Origin: an uncultured Lachnospiraceae bacterium
GTDB lineage: Bacteria > Bacillota > Clostridia > Lachnospirales > Lachnospiraceae
Direction: 5' to 3'
Length of the DNA: 18,401 nt
Assembly (NCBI GenBank): GCA_905209865.1
Contig: CAJLUP010000027.1
Coordinates: forward strand, 1 to 18,401
The notes beneath the pieces are model-generated. The model was not told the DNA's origin. It was given only the letters and a program-made list of their open reading frames with translations, and ran no database searches. Of this stretch, positions 7,227 through 14,268 are shown one piece after another. Every line of letters starts with the position of its first letter. The first letter of the stretch is position 1. Position numbers and translations under genes: made by a program.

Positions 7227-7805
7227 ATGATAAGCGAGGCAATCGAATTTGCGGAAAAGGCACACGAGGGACAGTTGAGGAAAGGAACGAAGCGGCCGTA
7301 TATCGTCCATCCGATCGAAGTATCAGAGATCGTATCAGAGATGACGGATGATGAGGAAGTGATCTGTGCGGCTGTACTGCATGATACGATTGAAGATTGC
7401 AGAGGAATTACGAAGGATGTATTGAAACTTCGTTTCGGAAACCGCGTTGCACAGCTTGTTGCACAGGAAAGCGAAGACAAGTCTCTTAGCTGGAAAGAGA
7501 GAAAGAGCGCGACGATTGCCAGATTAAAAGATGCGCCGAGAGAGGTGCAGATCATCGGCCTTGCTGATAAACTTTCGAATATGCGGGATATAGACCGTGA
7601 TTATCCGGTTGTCGGAGAAGCGTTGTGGGAACGGTTTCGAATGAAAAGCAAAGGGGCGCTGGAATGGTATTATAAAGGAGTCCGTGATGCGCTGAAAGCA
7701 GATTTTGCGGAAGAGAAAGCCTACAAAGAATACTGTAGTTTGATTGAGAAGAATTTCGGACCGGGACCGGCGGATCTGTCGTGGGATCAGGCGGAATCCT
7801 GCTGA
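7227..7805 (+). CDS. HD-domain hydrolase, MESH1/SpoT-like (candidate small (p)ppGpp hydrolase)
   Basis: A 192-residue single HD domain. Residues match the metal and substrate positions of SpoT/MESH1-type (p)ppGpp 3'-pyrophosphohydrolases: AxxAHxGQLRKG then PYIVHP with H28, LHDTIED with H52-D53 and E56-D57, a later EDKSLSWKERK, and LADKLSNMRDI with D114 and N118. No synthetase, TGS or ACT domain is attached. The family role would be removal of the 3' pyrophosphate of (p)ppGpp with Mn2+; MESH1-type enzymes can also act on NADPH, so the substrate is inferred. ATG 7227 is chosen because GGGGG (7216-7220) is 6 nt upstream; an in-frame GTG at 7200 has no ribosome site. A strong terminator follows. 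Confidence 0.87.
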   Translation: MISEAIEFAEKAHEGQLRKGTKRPYIVHPIEVSEIVSEMTDDEEVICAAVLHDTIEDCRGITKDVLKLRFGNRVAQLVAQESEDKSLSWKERKSATIARLKDAPREVQIIGLADKLSNMRDIDRDYPVVGEALWERFRMKSKGALEWYYKGVRDALKADFAEEKAYKEYCSLIEKNFGPGPADLSWDQAESC

Positions 7806-7826
7806 CGAAATTATAGAACCGAAGAG

Positions 7827-7879
7827 AAAAGACTGAACAGGATGACAGATGAAAAATCTGCATTTTGTTTAGTCTTTTT
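7827..7879 (+). terminator. Intrinsic terminator of the HD hydrolase gene
   Basis: A 13-bp stem with one G-U pair (AAAAGACTGAACA 7827-7839 with TGTTTAGTCTTTT 7866-7878) encloses a smaller hairpin CAGAT/ATCTG and ends in T residues. Confidence 0.85.
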
Positions 7880-8106
7880 AATTATATGAGCAGGAGAATT
7901 ATTTGGCGGTCATGCCCGGTGAGGCAAAGGCGCGATCTGTTTACAGGTCATTACAGCGTGAAGGATTATGAAATCCATTTTTGTTGAAAAATGGATATAA
8001 ATGTGACATCGATCAAAATCAGTCTTAAAGTACAGCGTAAAAAGTCAAAATAAATAATATTTGTGCAAATTAGACCAAAATAAAAAAGAAATTATGTGAA
8101 ATATTA
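7880..8106. other. Gene-free stretch before the fru promoter, with a perfect hairpin
   Basis: About 230 bp with no convincing gene. It holds a perfect 10-bp hairpin, ATCCATTTTT (7973-7982) and AAAAATGGAT (7987-7996), loop GTTG, without a T-tail. Short frames exist (33 codons from 7886 without a ribosome site; 22 codons from a TTG at 7903 with AGGAG at 7892-7896, stop at 7969-7971) but neither is supported. From about 8030 onward the DNA is very AT-rich, typical of a promoter upstream region. Confidence 0.5.
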
Positions 8107-8136
8107 TGATTGAATTTGACTGAATATGATTGTATA
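8107..8136 (+). promoter_or_regulatory. Three tandem 10-bp repeats, candidate FruR operator
   Basis: TGATTGAATT (8107-8116), TGACTGAATA (8117-8126) and TGATTGTATA (8127-8136) follow each other with an exact 10-bp period, fitting TGAYTGWATW. A weaker copy, TGAAATATTA, precedes at 8097. The array covers the -35, spacer and -10 of the fru promoter, so a protein bound here would block transcription. DeoR-family regulators commonly use direct repeats. That the FruR encoded downstream binds here is inferred. Confidence 0.5.
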
Positions 8137-8138
8137 AT
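8110..8138 (+). promoter_or_regulatory. Sigma-A promoter of fruK-fruA
   Basis: TTGAAT (8110-8115) and consensus TATAAT (8133-8138), 17 bp apart. The predicted start site is near 8145, giving a leader of about 56 nt with AAGGGGGA at 8187-8194 before the fruK ATG. Confidence 0.75.
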
Positions 8139-8200
8139 GATATCACAAAAACAAAACAGCAATAAATAAAAGGAAAATAAAAAGAAAAGGGGGAATTGGA

Positions 8201-9109
8201 ATGATCTATACAGTGACATTTAACCCATCTTTGGATTATATCGTTTCTGTGAATGATTTTCAGCTCGGTCTTACGAACCGGACAGATTCGGAATTGATCC
8301 TTCCGGGTGGAAAAGGAATCAATGTATCGACAATTCTTATGAATCTTGGAATCGATAATACAGCGCTTGGATTTGCTGCCGGATTCACAGGAGAAGAGAT
8401 CATTCGGGAAGTAGAAGCAATGGGGATCCATTCTGATTTTATTAAGATCGACAGCGGAATTTCACGGATCAATCTGAAGCTGAAAAATATTGACGGCACA
8501 GAGATTAACGGAACAGGACCGGTGATCAGTGAAGAGAAAATTGAGGAACTTTTGGAGAAACTTGATGTTCTCGAAGAGGGAGATATTCTCGTTCTTGCAG
8601 GAAGCATTCCTGCATCTATGCCGGATGATATGTACAGCAGGATTATGGAACGTCTTCAAGATAAAAATGTTACATTTATTGTAGATGCAACGAAAGAACT
8701 GCTGGTCAACGTATTGAAGTATCATCCGTTTTTGATCAAGCCGAATAATCACGAATTGGGCGATCTGTTCAATGTGAAACTGACGACGAGAGAAGAAGTT
8801 ATTCCGTATGGCAAGAAGCTTCAGGAGCAGGGCGCAAGAAACGTTCTGATCTCTATGGCAGGAGAAGGAGCGGTGCTTGTGGCGGAAGACGGAAGCGTAT
8901 ATGAGGCTCCGGCGCCGAAAGGAACGCTGGTAAATGCAGTAGGAGCAGGAGACTCGATGGTTGCAGGATTTACTGCCGGCTGGATCGAAAAGAAAGATTA
9001 TAGACATGCATTTTATATGGGTGTGTCGGCAGGCAGCGCAAGCGCGTTTTCCGAATATTTGGCAACAAAAGAAGAGATCATGGATCTGTATGAAAAAGTT
9101 GCAAAATAA
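8201..9109 (+). CDS. fruK: 1-phosphofructokinase FruK (PfkB family)
   Basis: Cytosolic kinase that phosphorylates fructose-1-phosphate, the product of the fructose PTS, to fructose-1,6-bisphosphate with ATP. Ribokinase/PfkB fold signatures: MIYTVTFNPSLDY at the start, GGKGINVS (PfkB signature 1, about residues 38-45), LAGSIP, and VNAVGAGDSMVAGF (signature 2) with catalytic base D251. The length of 302 is typical. Tagatose-6-phosphate kinase (LacC) has the same fold, but the adjacent FruA makes FruK the better call. It is the first gene of the fru cluster, with a good ribosome site. A 181-nt gap separates it from fruA. Confidence 0.93.
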   Translation: MIYTVTFNPSLDYIVSVNDFQLGLTNRTDSELILPGGKGINVSTILMNLGIDNTALGFAAGFTGEEIIREVEAMGIHSDFIKIDSGISRINLKLKNIDGTEINGTGPVISEEKIEELLEKLDVLEEGDILVLAGSIPASMPDDMYSRIMERLQDKNVTFIVDATKELLVNVLKYHPFLIKPNNHELGDLFNVKLTTREEVIPYGKKLQEQGARNVLISMAGEGAVLVAEDGSVYEAPAPKGTLVNAVGAGDSMVAGFTAGWIEKKDYRHAFYMGVSAGSASAFSEYLATKEEIMDLYEKVAK

Positions 9110-9290
9110 ACAGAAGAACAGAGCGGGTAAGTTCATTGAGGGAAATTACCGAAAATCCTGTGGTTGGCAGGATGAAAATCAAAATTGAGGGAATTTAACG
9201 GGAGATAGTAAGAAAGAACGCTTTAGAACGAGAAAAGAAACGCCTGAAAAAAGCGGATGAAAGGGCGAATAAAAGAAGGAGGTTTAGAGA

Positions 9291-11204
9291 ATGAGGATCA
9301 CAGATTTACTTGACAAAAGGAGTATTTCTCTTACAGAGGCTCCAAAGACGAAAAGCGAAGCGCTTGACCGGATTATTGATCTTATGGTTGAAAGCGGAAA
9401 AATCAATGATCGTGAAGCGTACAGGGAGCAGGTATACGCGAGAGAGGAAGAAAGCACTACAGGAATCGGAGAAGGAATTGCTATTCCTCACGGAAAATGC
9501 GATGCAGTGACAAAACCGGGACTTGCGGCGATGGTAGTAAAAGACGGAGTGGAATTTGATGCGTTAGACGGACAGCCGGTTACATTGATGTTTTTGATCG
9601 CGGCGCCGAACACGAAAGATAATGTACATTTGGATGTGCTGAGCAAGCTGTCAGTGCTGATGATGGATGAGCAGTTTGCAGATGCGCTGAGACATGCGAA
9701 GAGCGCTGATGAATTCCTTGAGATCATTGACCGGGCAGACTCCGAGCAGGGCGACATTGATGAGCGTCTTGCAGATATGAACGAAGGGGCGGCGAGCGGA
9801 TTTAAAATCCTTGCGGTTACTTCTTGCCCGACCGGAATCGCGCATACTTATATGGCGGCTGAAGGGATTGAAAAAGCGGCAAAGGCGAAGGATTGTTTCG
9901 TAAAGATCGAGACAAGAGGTTCGGGCGGAGCAAAAAATGTTCTCACCGAGAAGGAGATCAATGAAGCGGACTGCATCATTGTAGCGGCTGACGCGCAGGT
10001 TCCGATGGATCGCTTTGACGGAAAGAAAGTCATTATCTGTCAGGTGTCCGATGGCATCAGCAAAGCTGCGCAGCTTATTGATCAGGCAATGTCAGGCAAT
10101 GTTCCGGTATATCACAGCGGAAACGAAACAACATCTCCGGCGGCGTCTTCATCAGGAAAATCGGGAGGAATCGGACATAAGATTTATACACAGCTTATGA
10201 ACGGAGTTTCTCATATGCTTCCGTTTGTAGTTGGCGGAGGAATCTTGATCGCGATCGCATTTTTGATCGATGGTTTGAGTATTGATCTTAGTTCTCTTCC
10301 GGCAGATGAAAGAGCGGCGTTTGGTACGATCACTCCGGCGGCGGCTTTGTTTAAACAGATCGGCGGCGTTGCGTTTGGATTTATGCTTCCGGTACTTGCA
10401 GGATATATCGCAATGGCGATCGGAGATCGTCCGGCGCTTGCAGTTGGATTTGTAGGCGGAATGATCGCGGCAGGCGGAAAATCCGGATTTTTAGGAGCGC
10501 TTGTAGCAGGATTTGCAGCAGGATATATTATTTTAGGTCTGAAGAAAGTGTGCAGTAAGCTTCCGGAGGCAGTCGAGAAAATCTCACCTGTACTATTGTA
10601 TCCGGTATTTGGTATCCTGATTATGGGATTGTTGATGACATTTGCGGTTGAACCGGTTATGGGCGGAATCAATACAGCTTTGAACGCAGGACTTTCCAGC
10701 ATGAGTGGAACAAGTAAGATCCTTCTTGGAATGATCGTCGGAGGAATGATGTCGATCGATATGGGTGGTCCATTTAATAAGGCGGCATATGTATTTGGTA
10801 CTGCATCTATTGCGGCAGGAAATTATGACATCATGGCGGCAGTTATGGTCGGCGGAATGACAGCGCCGTGTGCGATCGCACTTGCGACAATGCTCTTTAA
10901 AAACAAGTTTACGAAGGAGCAAAGGGATGCAGGTCCGACAAACTTTATCATGGGTCTTGCCTTTATCACAGAAGGAGCGATCCCGTTCGCGGCATCTGAT
11001 CCGCTGCATGTGCTTCCGGCTTGTATCGCAGGCTCGGCTGTTGCAGGAGCGCTTTCGATGGCATTTAACTGTACGCTGATGGCTCCGCACGGCGGAATCT
11101 TCGTATTCCCGGTTGTAGGAAATCCGCTTCAGTATTTGATCGCACTTGTAGCAGGAACAGTTGTATCGGCGCTGCTTCTCGGAATATTGAAAAAGAAAGT
11201 TTGA
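9291..11204 (+). CDS. fruA: Fructose PTS transporter EIIABC, FruA
   Basis: Membrane permease that imports fructose and phosphorylates it to fructose-1-phosphate. Domain order is A-B-C in one 637-residue chain: EIIA (about 1-150) with phosphorylated His67 in GIAIPHGKC; EIIB (about 171-265) with phosphorylated Cys179 in VTSCPTGIAHTYMAAEG; a Ser/Thr/Gly-rich linker (about 276-295); then the multi-spanning EIIC (about 296-637) with GVSHMLPFVVGGGI, GGMIAAGGKSGFLG, DMGGPFNKAAY and ITEGAIPFAASDP, all typical fructose-family motifs. There is no fused HPr. Perfect AAGGAGG (9276-9282) lies 8 nt before the ATG, the strongest ribosome site in the cluster. No terminator is seen directly after the gene, so read-through into fruR is possible. 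Confidence 0.95.
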   Translation: MRITDLLDKRSISLTEAPKTKSEALDRIIDLMVESGKINDREAYREQVYAREEESTTGIGEGIAIPHGKCDAVTKPGLAAMVVKDGVEFDALDGQPVTLMFLIAAPNTKDNVHLDVLSKLSVLMMDEQFADALRHAKSADEFLEIIDRADSEQGDIDERLADMNEGAASGFKILAVTSCPTGIAHTYMAAEGIEKAAKAKDCFVKIETRGSGGAKNVLTEKEINEADCIIVAADAQVPMDRFDGKKVIICQVSDGISKAAQLIDQAMSGNVPVYHSGNETTSPAASSSGKSGGIGHKIYTQLMNGVSHMLPFVVGGGILIAIAFLIDGLSIDLSSLPADERAAFGTITPAAALFKQIGGVAFGFMLPVLAGYIAMAIGDRPALAVGFVGGMIAAGGKSGFLGALVAGFAAGYIILGLKKVCSKLPEAVEKISPVLLYPVFGILIMGLLMTFAVEPVMGGINTALNAGLSSMSGTSKILLGMIVGGMMSIDMGGPFNKAAYVFGTASIAAGNYDIMAAVMVGGMTAPCAIALATMLFKNKFTKEQRDAGPTNFIMGLAFITEGAIPFAASDPLHVLPACIAGSAVAGALSMAFNCTLMAPHGGIFVFPVVGNPLQYLIALVAGTVVSALLLGILKKKV

Positions 11205-11288
11205 AAAAGCAGCAGGAAAAGCAGGAAAAATAAAATATTTGAAGCATATAAAGTAAAAAGATGATAGAATAGTGTCATATGGTAAATG

Positions 11289-11336
11289 AATGCGAGGGCC
11301 ATCAAGAGATATAGATTGAAAGATGACCCTCGTATT
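11289..11336 (+). other. Long hairpin between fruA and fruR
   Basis: Arms 11289-11303 and 11322-11336 pair over 15 positions with one G-U pair and one C-A mismatch; the GC-rich core is CGAGGG with CCCTCG and the loop is 18 nt. No T-run follows on either strand, so it is not a classical terminator. It could be an mRNA stabiliser for fruKA or a protein-binding site before fruR. Confidence 0.5.
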
Positions 11337-11390
11337 AGAAAAAAGAGAAAGAACATATAGTATCAGTTTATTATATGCAAAGAGGGTATT

Positions 11391-12146
11391 ATGTTAACAG
11401 AGCAAAGGTTTGAACGGATATTGGAACGCCTGAAAGCCAAAAAGAGTATTACGGTAGCTGAAATTACAGAAAGCCTCGGAGTCTCGGAATCGACTGCAAG
11501 ACGGGACATTACAGCGCTGGATAAGGCGGGAAAGCTGACGAAGGTATTCGGAGGAGCGGTTGCTGTAGATCATACCTATGAGATGAGAGAACCGACAGTG
11601 GCACAAAAAGTGAACGTCAAAAAAGAAGAGAAGATTCGGATCGCACAATATGCAGCAGATCTGATCGAAGATGATGATTTTGTCTATCTTGATGCAGGGA
11701 CATCCGTCGGTTATATGGTAGAATTTTTGGCGGGGAAGAAAGCGTCATTTGTGACGAATGCAGTGGCTCATGCGCAAAAACTTGCGTCGCAGGGAAATCA
11801 TGTTTTGCTTATAGGGGGCGAATTGAAAAGCTCCACAGAAGCAGTGATCGGAGCGCAGGCAATGGAGATGCTGCAGAAATATCATTTTACAAAAGGATTT
11901 TTCGGAACGAACGGCATTACGAGAAAAGAAGGATTTACGACGCCTGATGCCGGAGAAGCGCAAGTGAAGCGCGCGGCGGTAAAGCAGTGCCGGCAGGCGT
12001 ACATCCTTGCGGACAGTACAAAATTCGGAAACATAAGTGCAGTAACATTCGCATCCTTTTGTGAGGGCGTGATACTTACGGAGGAAACGTTGGAAGGATA
12101 TAAAGAAGGTGAAAAGCTGATTGTGTGCAGGGAAAAACCTGTTTAG
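11391..12146 (+). CDS. fruR: DeoR-family transcriptional regulator, FruR-like
   Basis: A 251-residue DeoR/GlpR-type regulator: N-terminal helix-turn-helix (about residues 5-57) with SITVAEITESLGVSESTARRDI, the family signature, then KLTKVFGGAV, and a C-terminal sugar-phosphate-sensing domain with YLDAGTSVGYM, VTNAVAHAQKLA, LIGGELK and FGTNGI. FruR proteins usually repress fru genes and respond to fructose-1-phosphate. It lies after fruA rather than first in the operon, the more common order. AGAGGG at 11381-11386 is only 4 nt from the ATG. I see no clean promoter in the 186-nt gap; a TAGAAT at 11265-11270 lacks a well-placed -35. The fru assignment rests on location. Confidence 0.85.
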   Translation: MLTEQRFERILERLKAKKSITVAEITESLGVSESTARRDITALDKAGKLTKVFGGAVAVDHTYEMREPTVAQKVNVKKEEKIRIAQYAADLIEDDDFVYLDAGTSVGYMVEFLAGKKASFVTNAVAHAQKLASQGNHVLLIGGELKSSTEAVIGAQAMEMLQKYHFTKGFFGTNGITRKEGFTTPDAGEAQVKRAAVKQCRQAYILADSTKFGNISAVTFASFCEGVILTEETLEGYKEGEKLIVCREKPV

Positions 12147-12166
12147 CGCCGTTTAGTAAGAAAAAG

Positions 12167-12217
12167 AAAATCAACAGACATCGAAGCAAAAATGAGAAGA
12201 TGTCTGTTGATTTTTTT
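12167..12217. terminator. Bidirectional terminator between fruR and the hemolysin III gene
   Basis: A 16-bp perfect stem, 12167-12182 with 12199-12214, flanked by an A-rich left side and seven T residues (12211-12217). It serves the plus-strand fruR and the minus-strand gene ending at 12239. Confidence 0.9.
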
Positions 12218-12238
12218 GTATGGCGATGAAGTTAGTTT

Positions 12239-13048
12239 CTACGGCAGCAGGTATCCGTACATTACGATAAAATGACAGATGCTTCCGCCCATAACGAAGA
12301 GATGAAAGATCTCATGGCTTCCGAAGTTTTTATGCCTGTTATTGAAAATCGGTACTTTCAATGCGTAAATAATGCCGCCGACTGTGTAAACAATGCCGCC
12401 TGCGAGCAGCCAACCGAAAGCTGCAGGAGCCAAATTGTTGAAAATCTGTGCAAATGCGAGGACACATGTCCAGCCCATACCGATATAAAGAACGGAAGAA
12501 ACCCATTTCGGGCAAAACACCCAAAAAGCTTTGATCAGAATTCCTGTCAGTGCAAGAGTCCAGACAACAGCAAGCAAAATGATCCGCATCCGACCTTCCA
12601 AAACGAGTAAGCAGACCGGAGTATAACTTCCGGCGATGAGGACAGAGATCATCATATGGTCGATCTTTTTTAAAACTGTGTTCCCTTTTTCCGAAACGTT
12701 AAATGTGTGGTATGTTGTGCTTGCCGCGTAGAGCAAGATCAAACTTGCAGCATAAACGGACATAGAGATCAGATAAACAGGATCCGGCTGCTGAGCCGCT
12801 TTGATAAGCAGCGGAAAGGATGCGATCAATGCCATGACCATCCCGATAAAGTGGGTGATGGCGCTTCCGGGTTCTTTGATAGAAAATTTCCCGCAGAGAT
12901 TTTCTGCATTGGCAGATTTCCCGGAAGGATAGCCGGTAACTGTATAATTAGCGGAAGAATAATTTTTTCCTGTATAATTCTGTGCGCGGAATGTATGGCG
13001 GTTATTTGTAAAGACTGATTTTTTAGTAATAGCATGAGTGTTTCCCAT
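12239..13048 (-). CDS. Hemolysin III family (PAQR/YqfA-like) membrane protein with N-terminal extension
   Basis: Seven-helix membrane protein of the HlyIII/PAQR family. Family marks: EPGSAITHFIGM at the first helix, STTYHTF (Ser and His of the metal site), KKIDHMMISVLIAGSYTPVC, and GSHEIFHLFVMGGSICHF with the C-terminal His cluster. These Ser/His/Asp residues form the zinc site in PAQR-type structures. Despite the name, bacterial members are not proven toxins; roles in membrane lipid homeostasis have been proposed. ATG 13048 is chosen because GGAGGTG (13064-13058) lies 9 nt upstream; the open frame extends to 13084 without a ribosome site. About 50 residues precede the family core, rich in Asn, Tyr, Thr and Ser, which is unusual. 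Twin palindromes lie upstream. Confidence 0.88.
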   Translation of the reverse strand: MGNTHAITKKSVFTNNRHTFRAQNYTGKNYSSANYTVTGYPSGKSANAENLCGKFSIKEPGSAITHFIGMVMALIASFPLLIKAAQQPDPVYLISMSVYAASLILLYAASTTYHTFNVSEKGNTVLKKIDHMMISVLIAGSYTPVCLLVLEGRMRIILLAVVWTLALTGILIKAFWVFCPKWVSSVLYIGMGWTCVLAFAQIFNNLAPAAFGWLLAGGIVYTVGGIIYALKVPIFNNRHKNFGSHEIFHLFVMGGSICHFIVMYGYLLP

Positions 13049-13082
13049 GATAATATACACCTCCGAATTATTATAATACGAC

Positions 13083-13103
13083 ATGTAGTTTTCAAAACTA
13101 CAT
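13083..13103. promoter_or_regulatory. Perfect 21-bp palindrome upstream of the hemolysin III gene (candidate operator)
   Basis: Half-site ATGTAGTTTT (13083-13092), one central base, and its exact reverse complement (13094-13103). It lies 35 bp upstream of the hemolysin III start, next to a TATAAT on the minus strand (13075-13070), and is one base from a second palindrome. The length and perfection fit a dimeric repressor site. The regulator is unknown and no regulator gene is adjacent. Confidence 0.6.
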
Positions 13104-13104
13104 C

Positions 13105-13122
13105 TAATATATGCATATATTA
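13105..13122. promoter_or_regulatory. Second perfect palindrome (18 bp) upstream of the hemolysin III gene
   Basis: TAATATATGCATATATTA is fully self-complementary and begins two bases after the end of the 21-bp palindrome. It contains TATATT on the minus strand (13111-13106), a possible -10 whose start site would fall inside the first palindrome. AT-rich palindromes can arise by chance more easily than the GC-mixed one. Confidence 0.5.
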
Positions 13123-13216
13123 CACCATTGATACACGGAAATCAACATGAAATTAAAAAAATTTAGACGGTCTTATCTGTAATGGGAAGAGTGGAAAATA
13201 AAGAATGATAAAAAAT

Positions 13217-13259
13217 AAAAAACAGCCTGATCTGTTTTAAATTGATCAGGCTGTTTTTT
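13217..13259. terminator. Terminator of the carbamate kinase gene
   Basis: A 16-bp perfect stem (13217-13232 with 13244-13259; core CAGCCTGATC) with an 11-nt loop. The A-run on the left (13211-13222) gives the U-tract for minus-strand transcripts ending at 13261. The T-run on the right would also stop plus-strand transcription. Confidence 0.88.
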
Positions 13260-13260
13260 G

Positions 13261-14190
13261 TTAAAAAATTTTTGTTCCGGTTTTTCCTTTCAGCGCGTCT
13301 TTTATCTTATCAAAAGAAGTAATGTAAGCGCATCGACCTTCGCGCTGTTCGATAAAATCTACAGCCGCGCGGAATTTCGGGAGCATATTATAGATGCCGA
13401 AATGTCCTTCTTCCATATAATTCTTTGCTTGTTCGGTTGTGATCTCAGAAAGAGGAAGTTCATTATCCTGTCCGTGGTTGATACATACTTGATCAACATT
13501 CGTAAGGATAATTAAAAGATCTGCGTCGATTCCTTCTGCCAGTTTTCCGGCGGCAAGGTCTTTCTCGATAACGGCGCTTGCTCCTTTTAAATGATTATCC
13601 TGTTCTAAGACCGGAATTCCGCCGCCGCCGGCGGCGATTACAATCTGGTCGGCGTCAAGCAGAGCGTTGACAGCGTCCAGTTCTACGATTTTGACCGGAT
13701 TCGGAGCAGATACGACACGGCGAAATCCTTTTCCAGGTTCTTCGATCACATAGTTTCCTTTCTTGCGCTCTTCGTTCGCTTCCTCTGCGTTCATGCATCG
13801 TCCGAGCACTTTTGTCGGGGTGTAAAATGCTTCGTCATAAGGATCGACGATCACCTGTGTAAGGATTGTACTGACTGTGCGGTAAATACCGCGGTTTAGT
13901 AATTCTTCCCGGATGCCGTTCTGCAGATCATATCCGATATACCCCTGACTCATGGCAGAACATACCGACATCGGACAGGCAGTAAATTCGGGATGATTTT
14001 TTGCAAACTCATTCATGGCAGTATGGATCATGCCGACTTGTGGAGCATTGCTGTGTGTGATGGCAACCTGAAATCCTTCCTCGATCAGGTCGGCGATACA
14101 TTTTGCTGTATGTTTTACAGAAAGCTGCTGTTCAGGAAGTGTAGTGCCCAAAGCGCGGTGCCCGAGAGCTATAACAACTCGTTTTTTCAT
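13261..14190 (-). CDS. Carbamate kinase homologue with altered active-site loops
   Basis: Amino-acid-kinase-fold protein of 309 residues, the normal size for carbamate kinase (ArcC), which makes ATP from carbamoyl phosphate; the body resembles E. coli YqeA. Retained: PTK with K127, GGGGIPV (188-194), V-I-E-K210-D211, K216, and MLPK with K272. Altered: the loop normally GGNA is G10-H11-R12-A13; HGNGPQVG is H46-S-N-A-P-Q-V-G53; and the usual GSMLPK is Y-N-M-L-P-K (267-272). All three changes touch the phosphate or nucleotide site while the lysines stay, so the activity may be changed; no arcA or arcB is adjacent. GGAG (14204-14201) lies 10 nt before the ATG. It is monocistronic or the last gene of a minus-strand series. 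Confidence 0.85.
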   Translation of the reverse strand: MKKRVVIALGHRALGTTLPEQQLSVKHTAKCIADLIEEGFQVAITHSNAPQVGMIHTAMNEFAKNHPEFTACPMSVCSAMSQGYIGYDLQNGIREELLNRGIYRTVSTILTQVIVDPYDEAFYTPTKVLGRCMNAEEANEERKKGNYVIEEPGKGFRRVVSAPNPVKIVELDAVNALLDADQIVIAAGGGGIPVLEQDNHLKGASAVIEKDLAAGKLAEGIDADLLIILTNVDQVCINHGQDNELPLSEITTEQAKNYMEEGHFGIYNMLPKFRAAVDFIEQREGRCAYITSFDKIKDALKGKTGTKIF

Positions 14191-14209
14191 AATTCATCGT
14201 CTCCATTCC

Positions 14210-14227
14210 GTCATCCGTTTGGATGAC
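14210..14227 (-). other. Small hairpin in the carbamate kinase leader
   Basis: GTCATCC (14210-14216) and GGATGAC (14221-14227) form a perfect 7-bp stem with loop GTTT, directly upstream of the ribosome site. It may influence translation or mRNA stability. Confidence 0.4.
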
Positions 14228-14268
14228 ATACCGTTTTGTTGTGAAAAGATGCGTTCTTCTTTCAGATA

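Noticed and set aside
7886..7987. 33-codon frame before the fru promoter, and a 22-codon frame from TTG 7903
   Set aside because: The first has no ribosome site; the second has AGGAG but is very short, lies upstream of the fru start site so cannot be a leader peptide for fru, and has no family resemblance.
8107..8136. CRISPR-like repeat array
   Set aside because: The units are 10 bp and contiguous with no spacers; they fit an operator array in a promoter.
8961..9188. 75-codon plus-strand frame overlapping the end of fruK
   Set aside because: Most of it is inside fruK in another frame and it has no recognisable product; the fruK frame is certain.
9110..9290. Separate promoter or riboswitch in the fruK-fruA gap
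   Set aside because: No paired -35/-10 at proper spacing, no conserved riboswitch core and no CcpA cre site could be found; only the strong ribosome site is supported.
12272..12610. 112-codon plus-strand frame rich in Cys and Asn
   Set aside because: Antisense to the hemolysin III gene, without ribosome site; the minus-strand family signature is clear.
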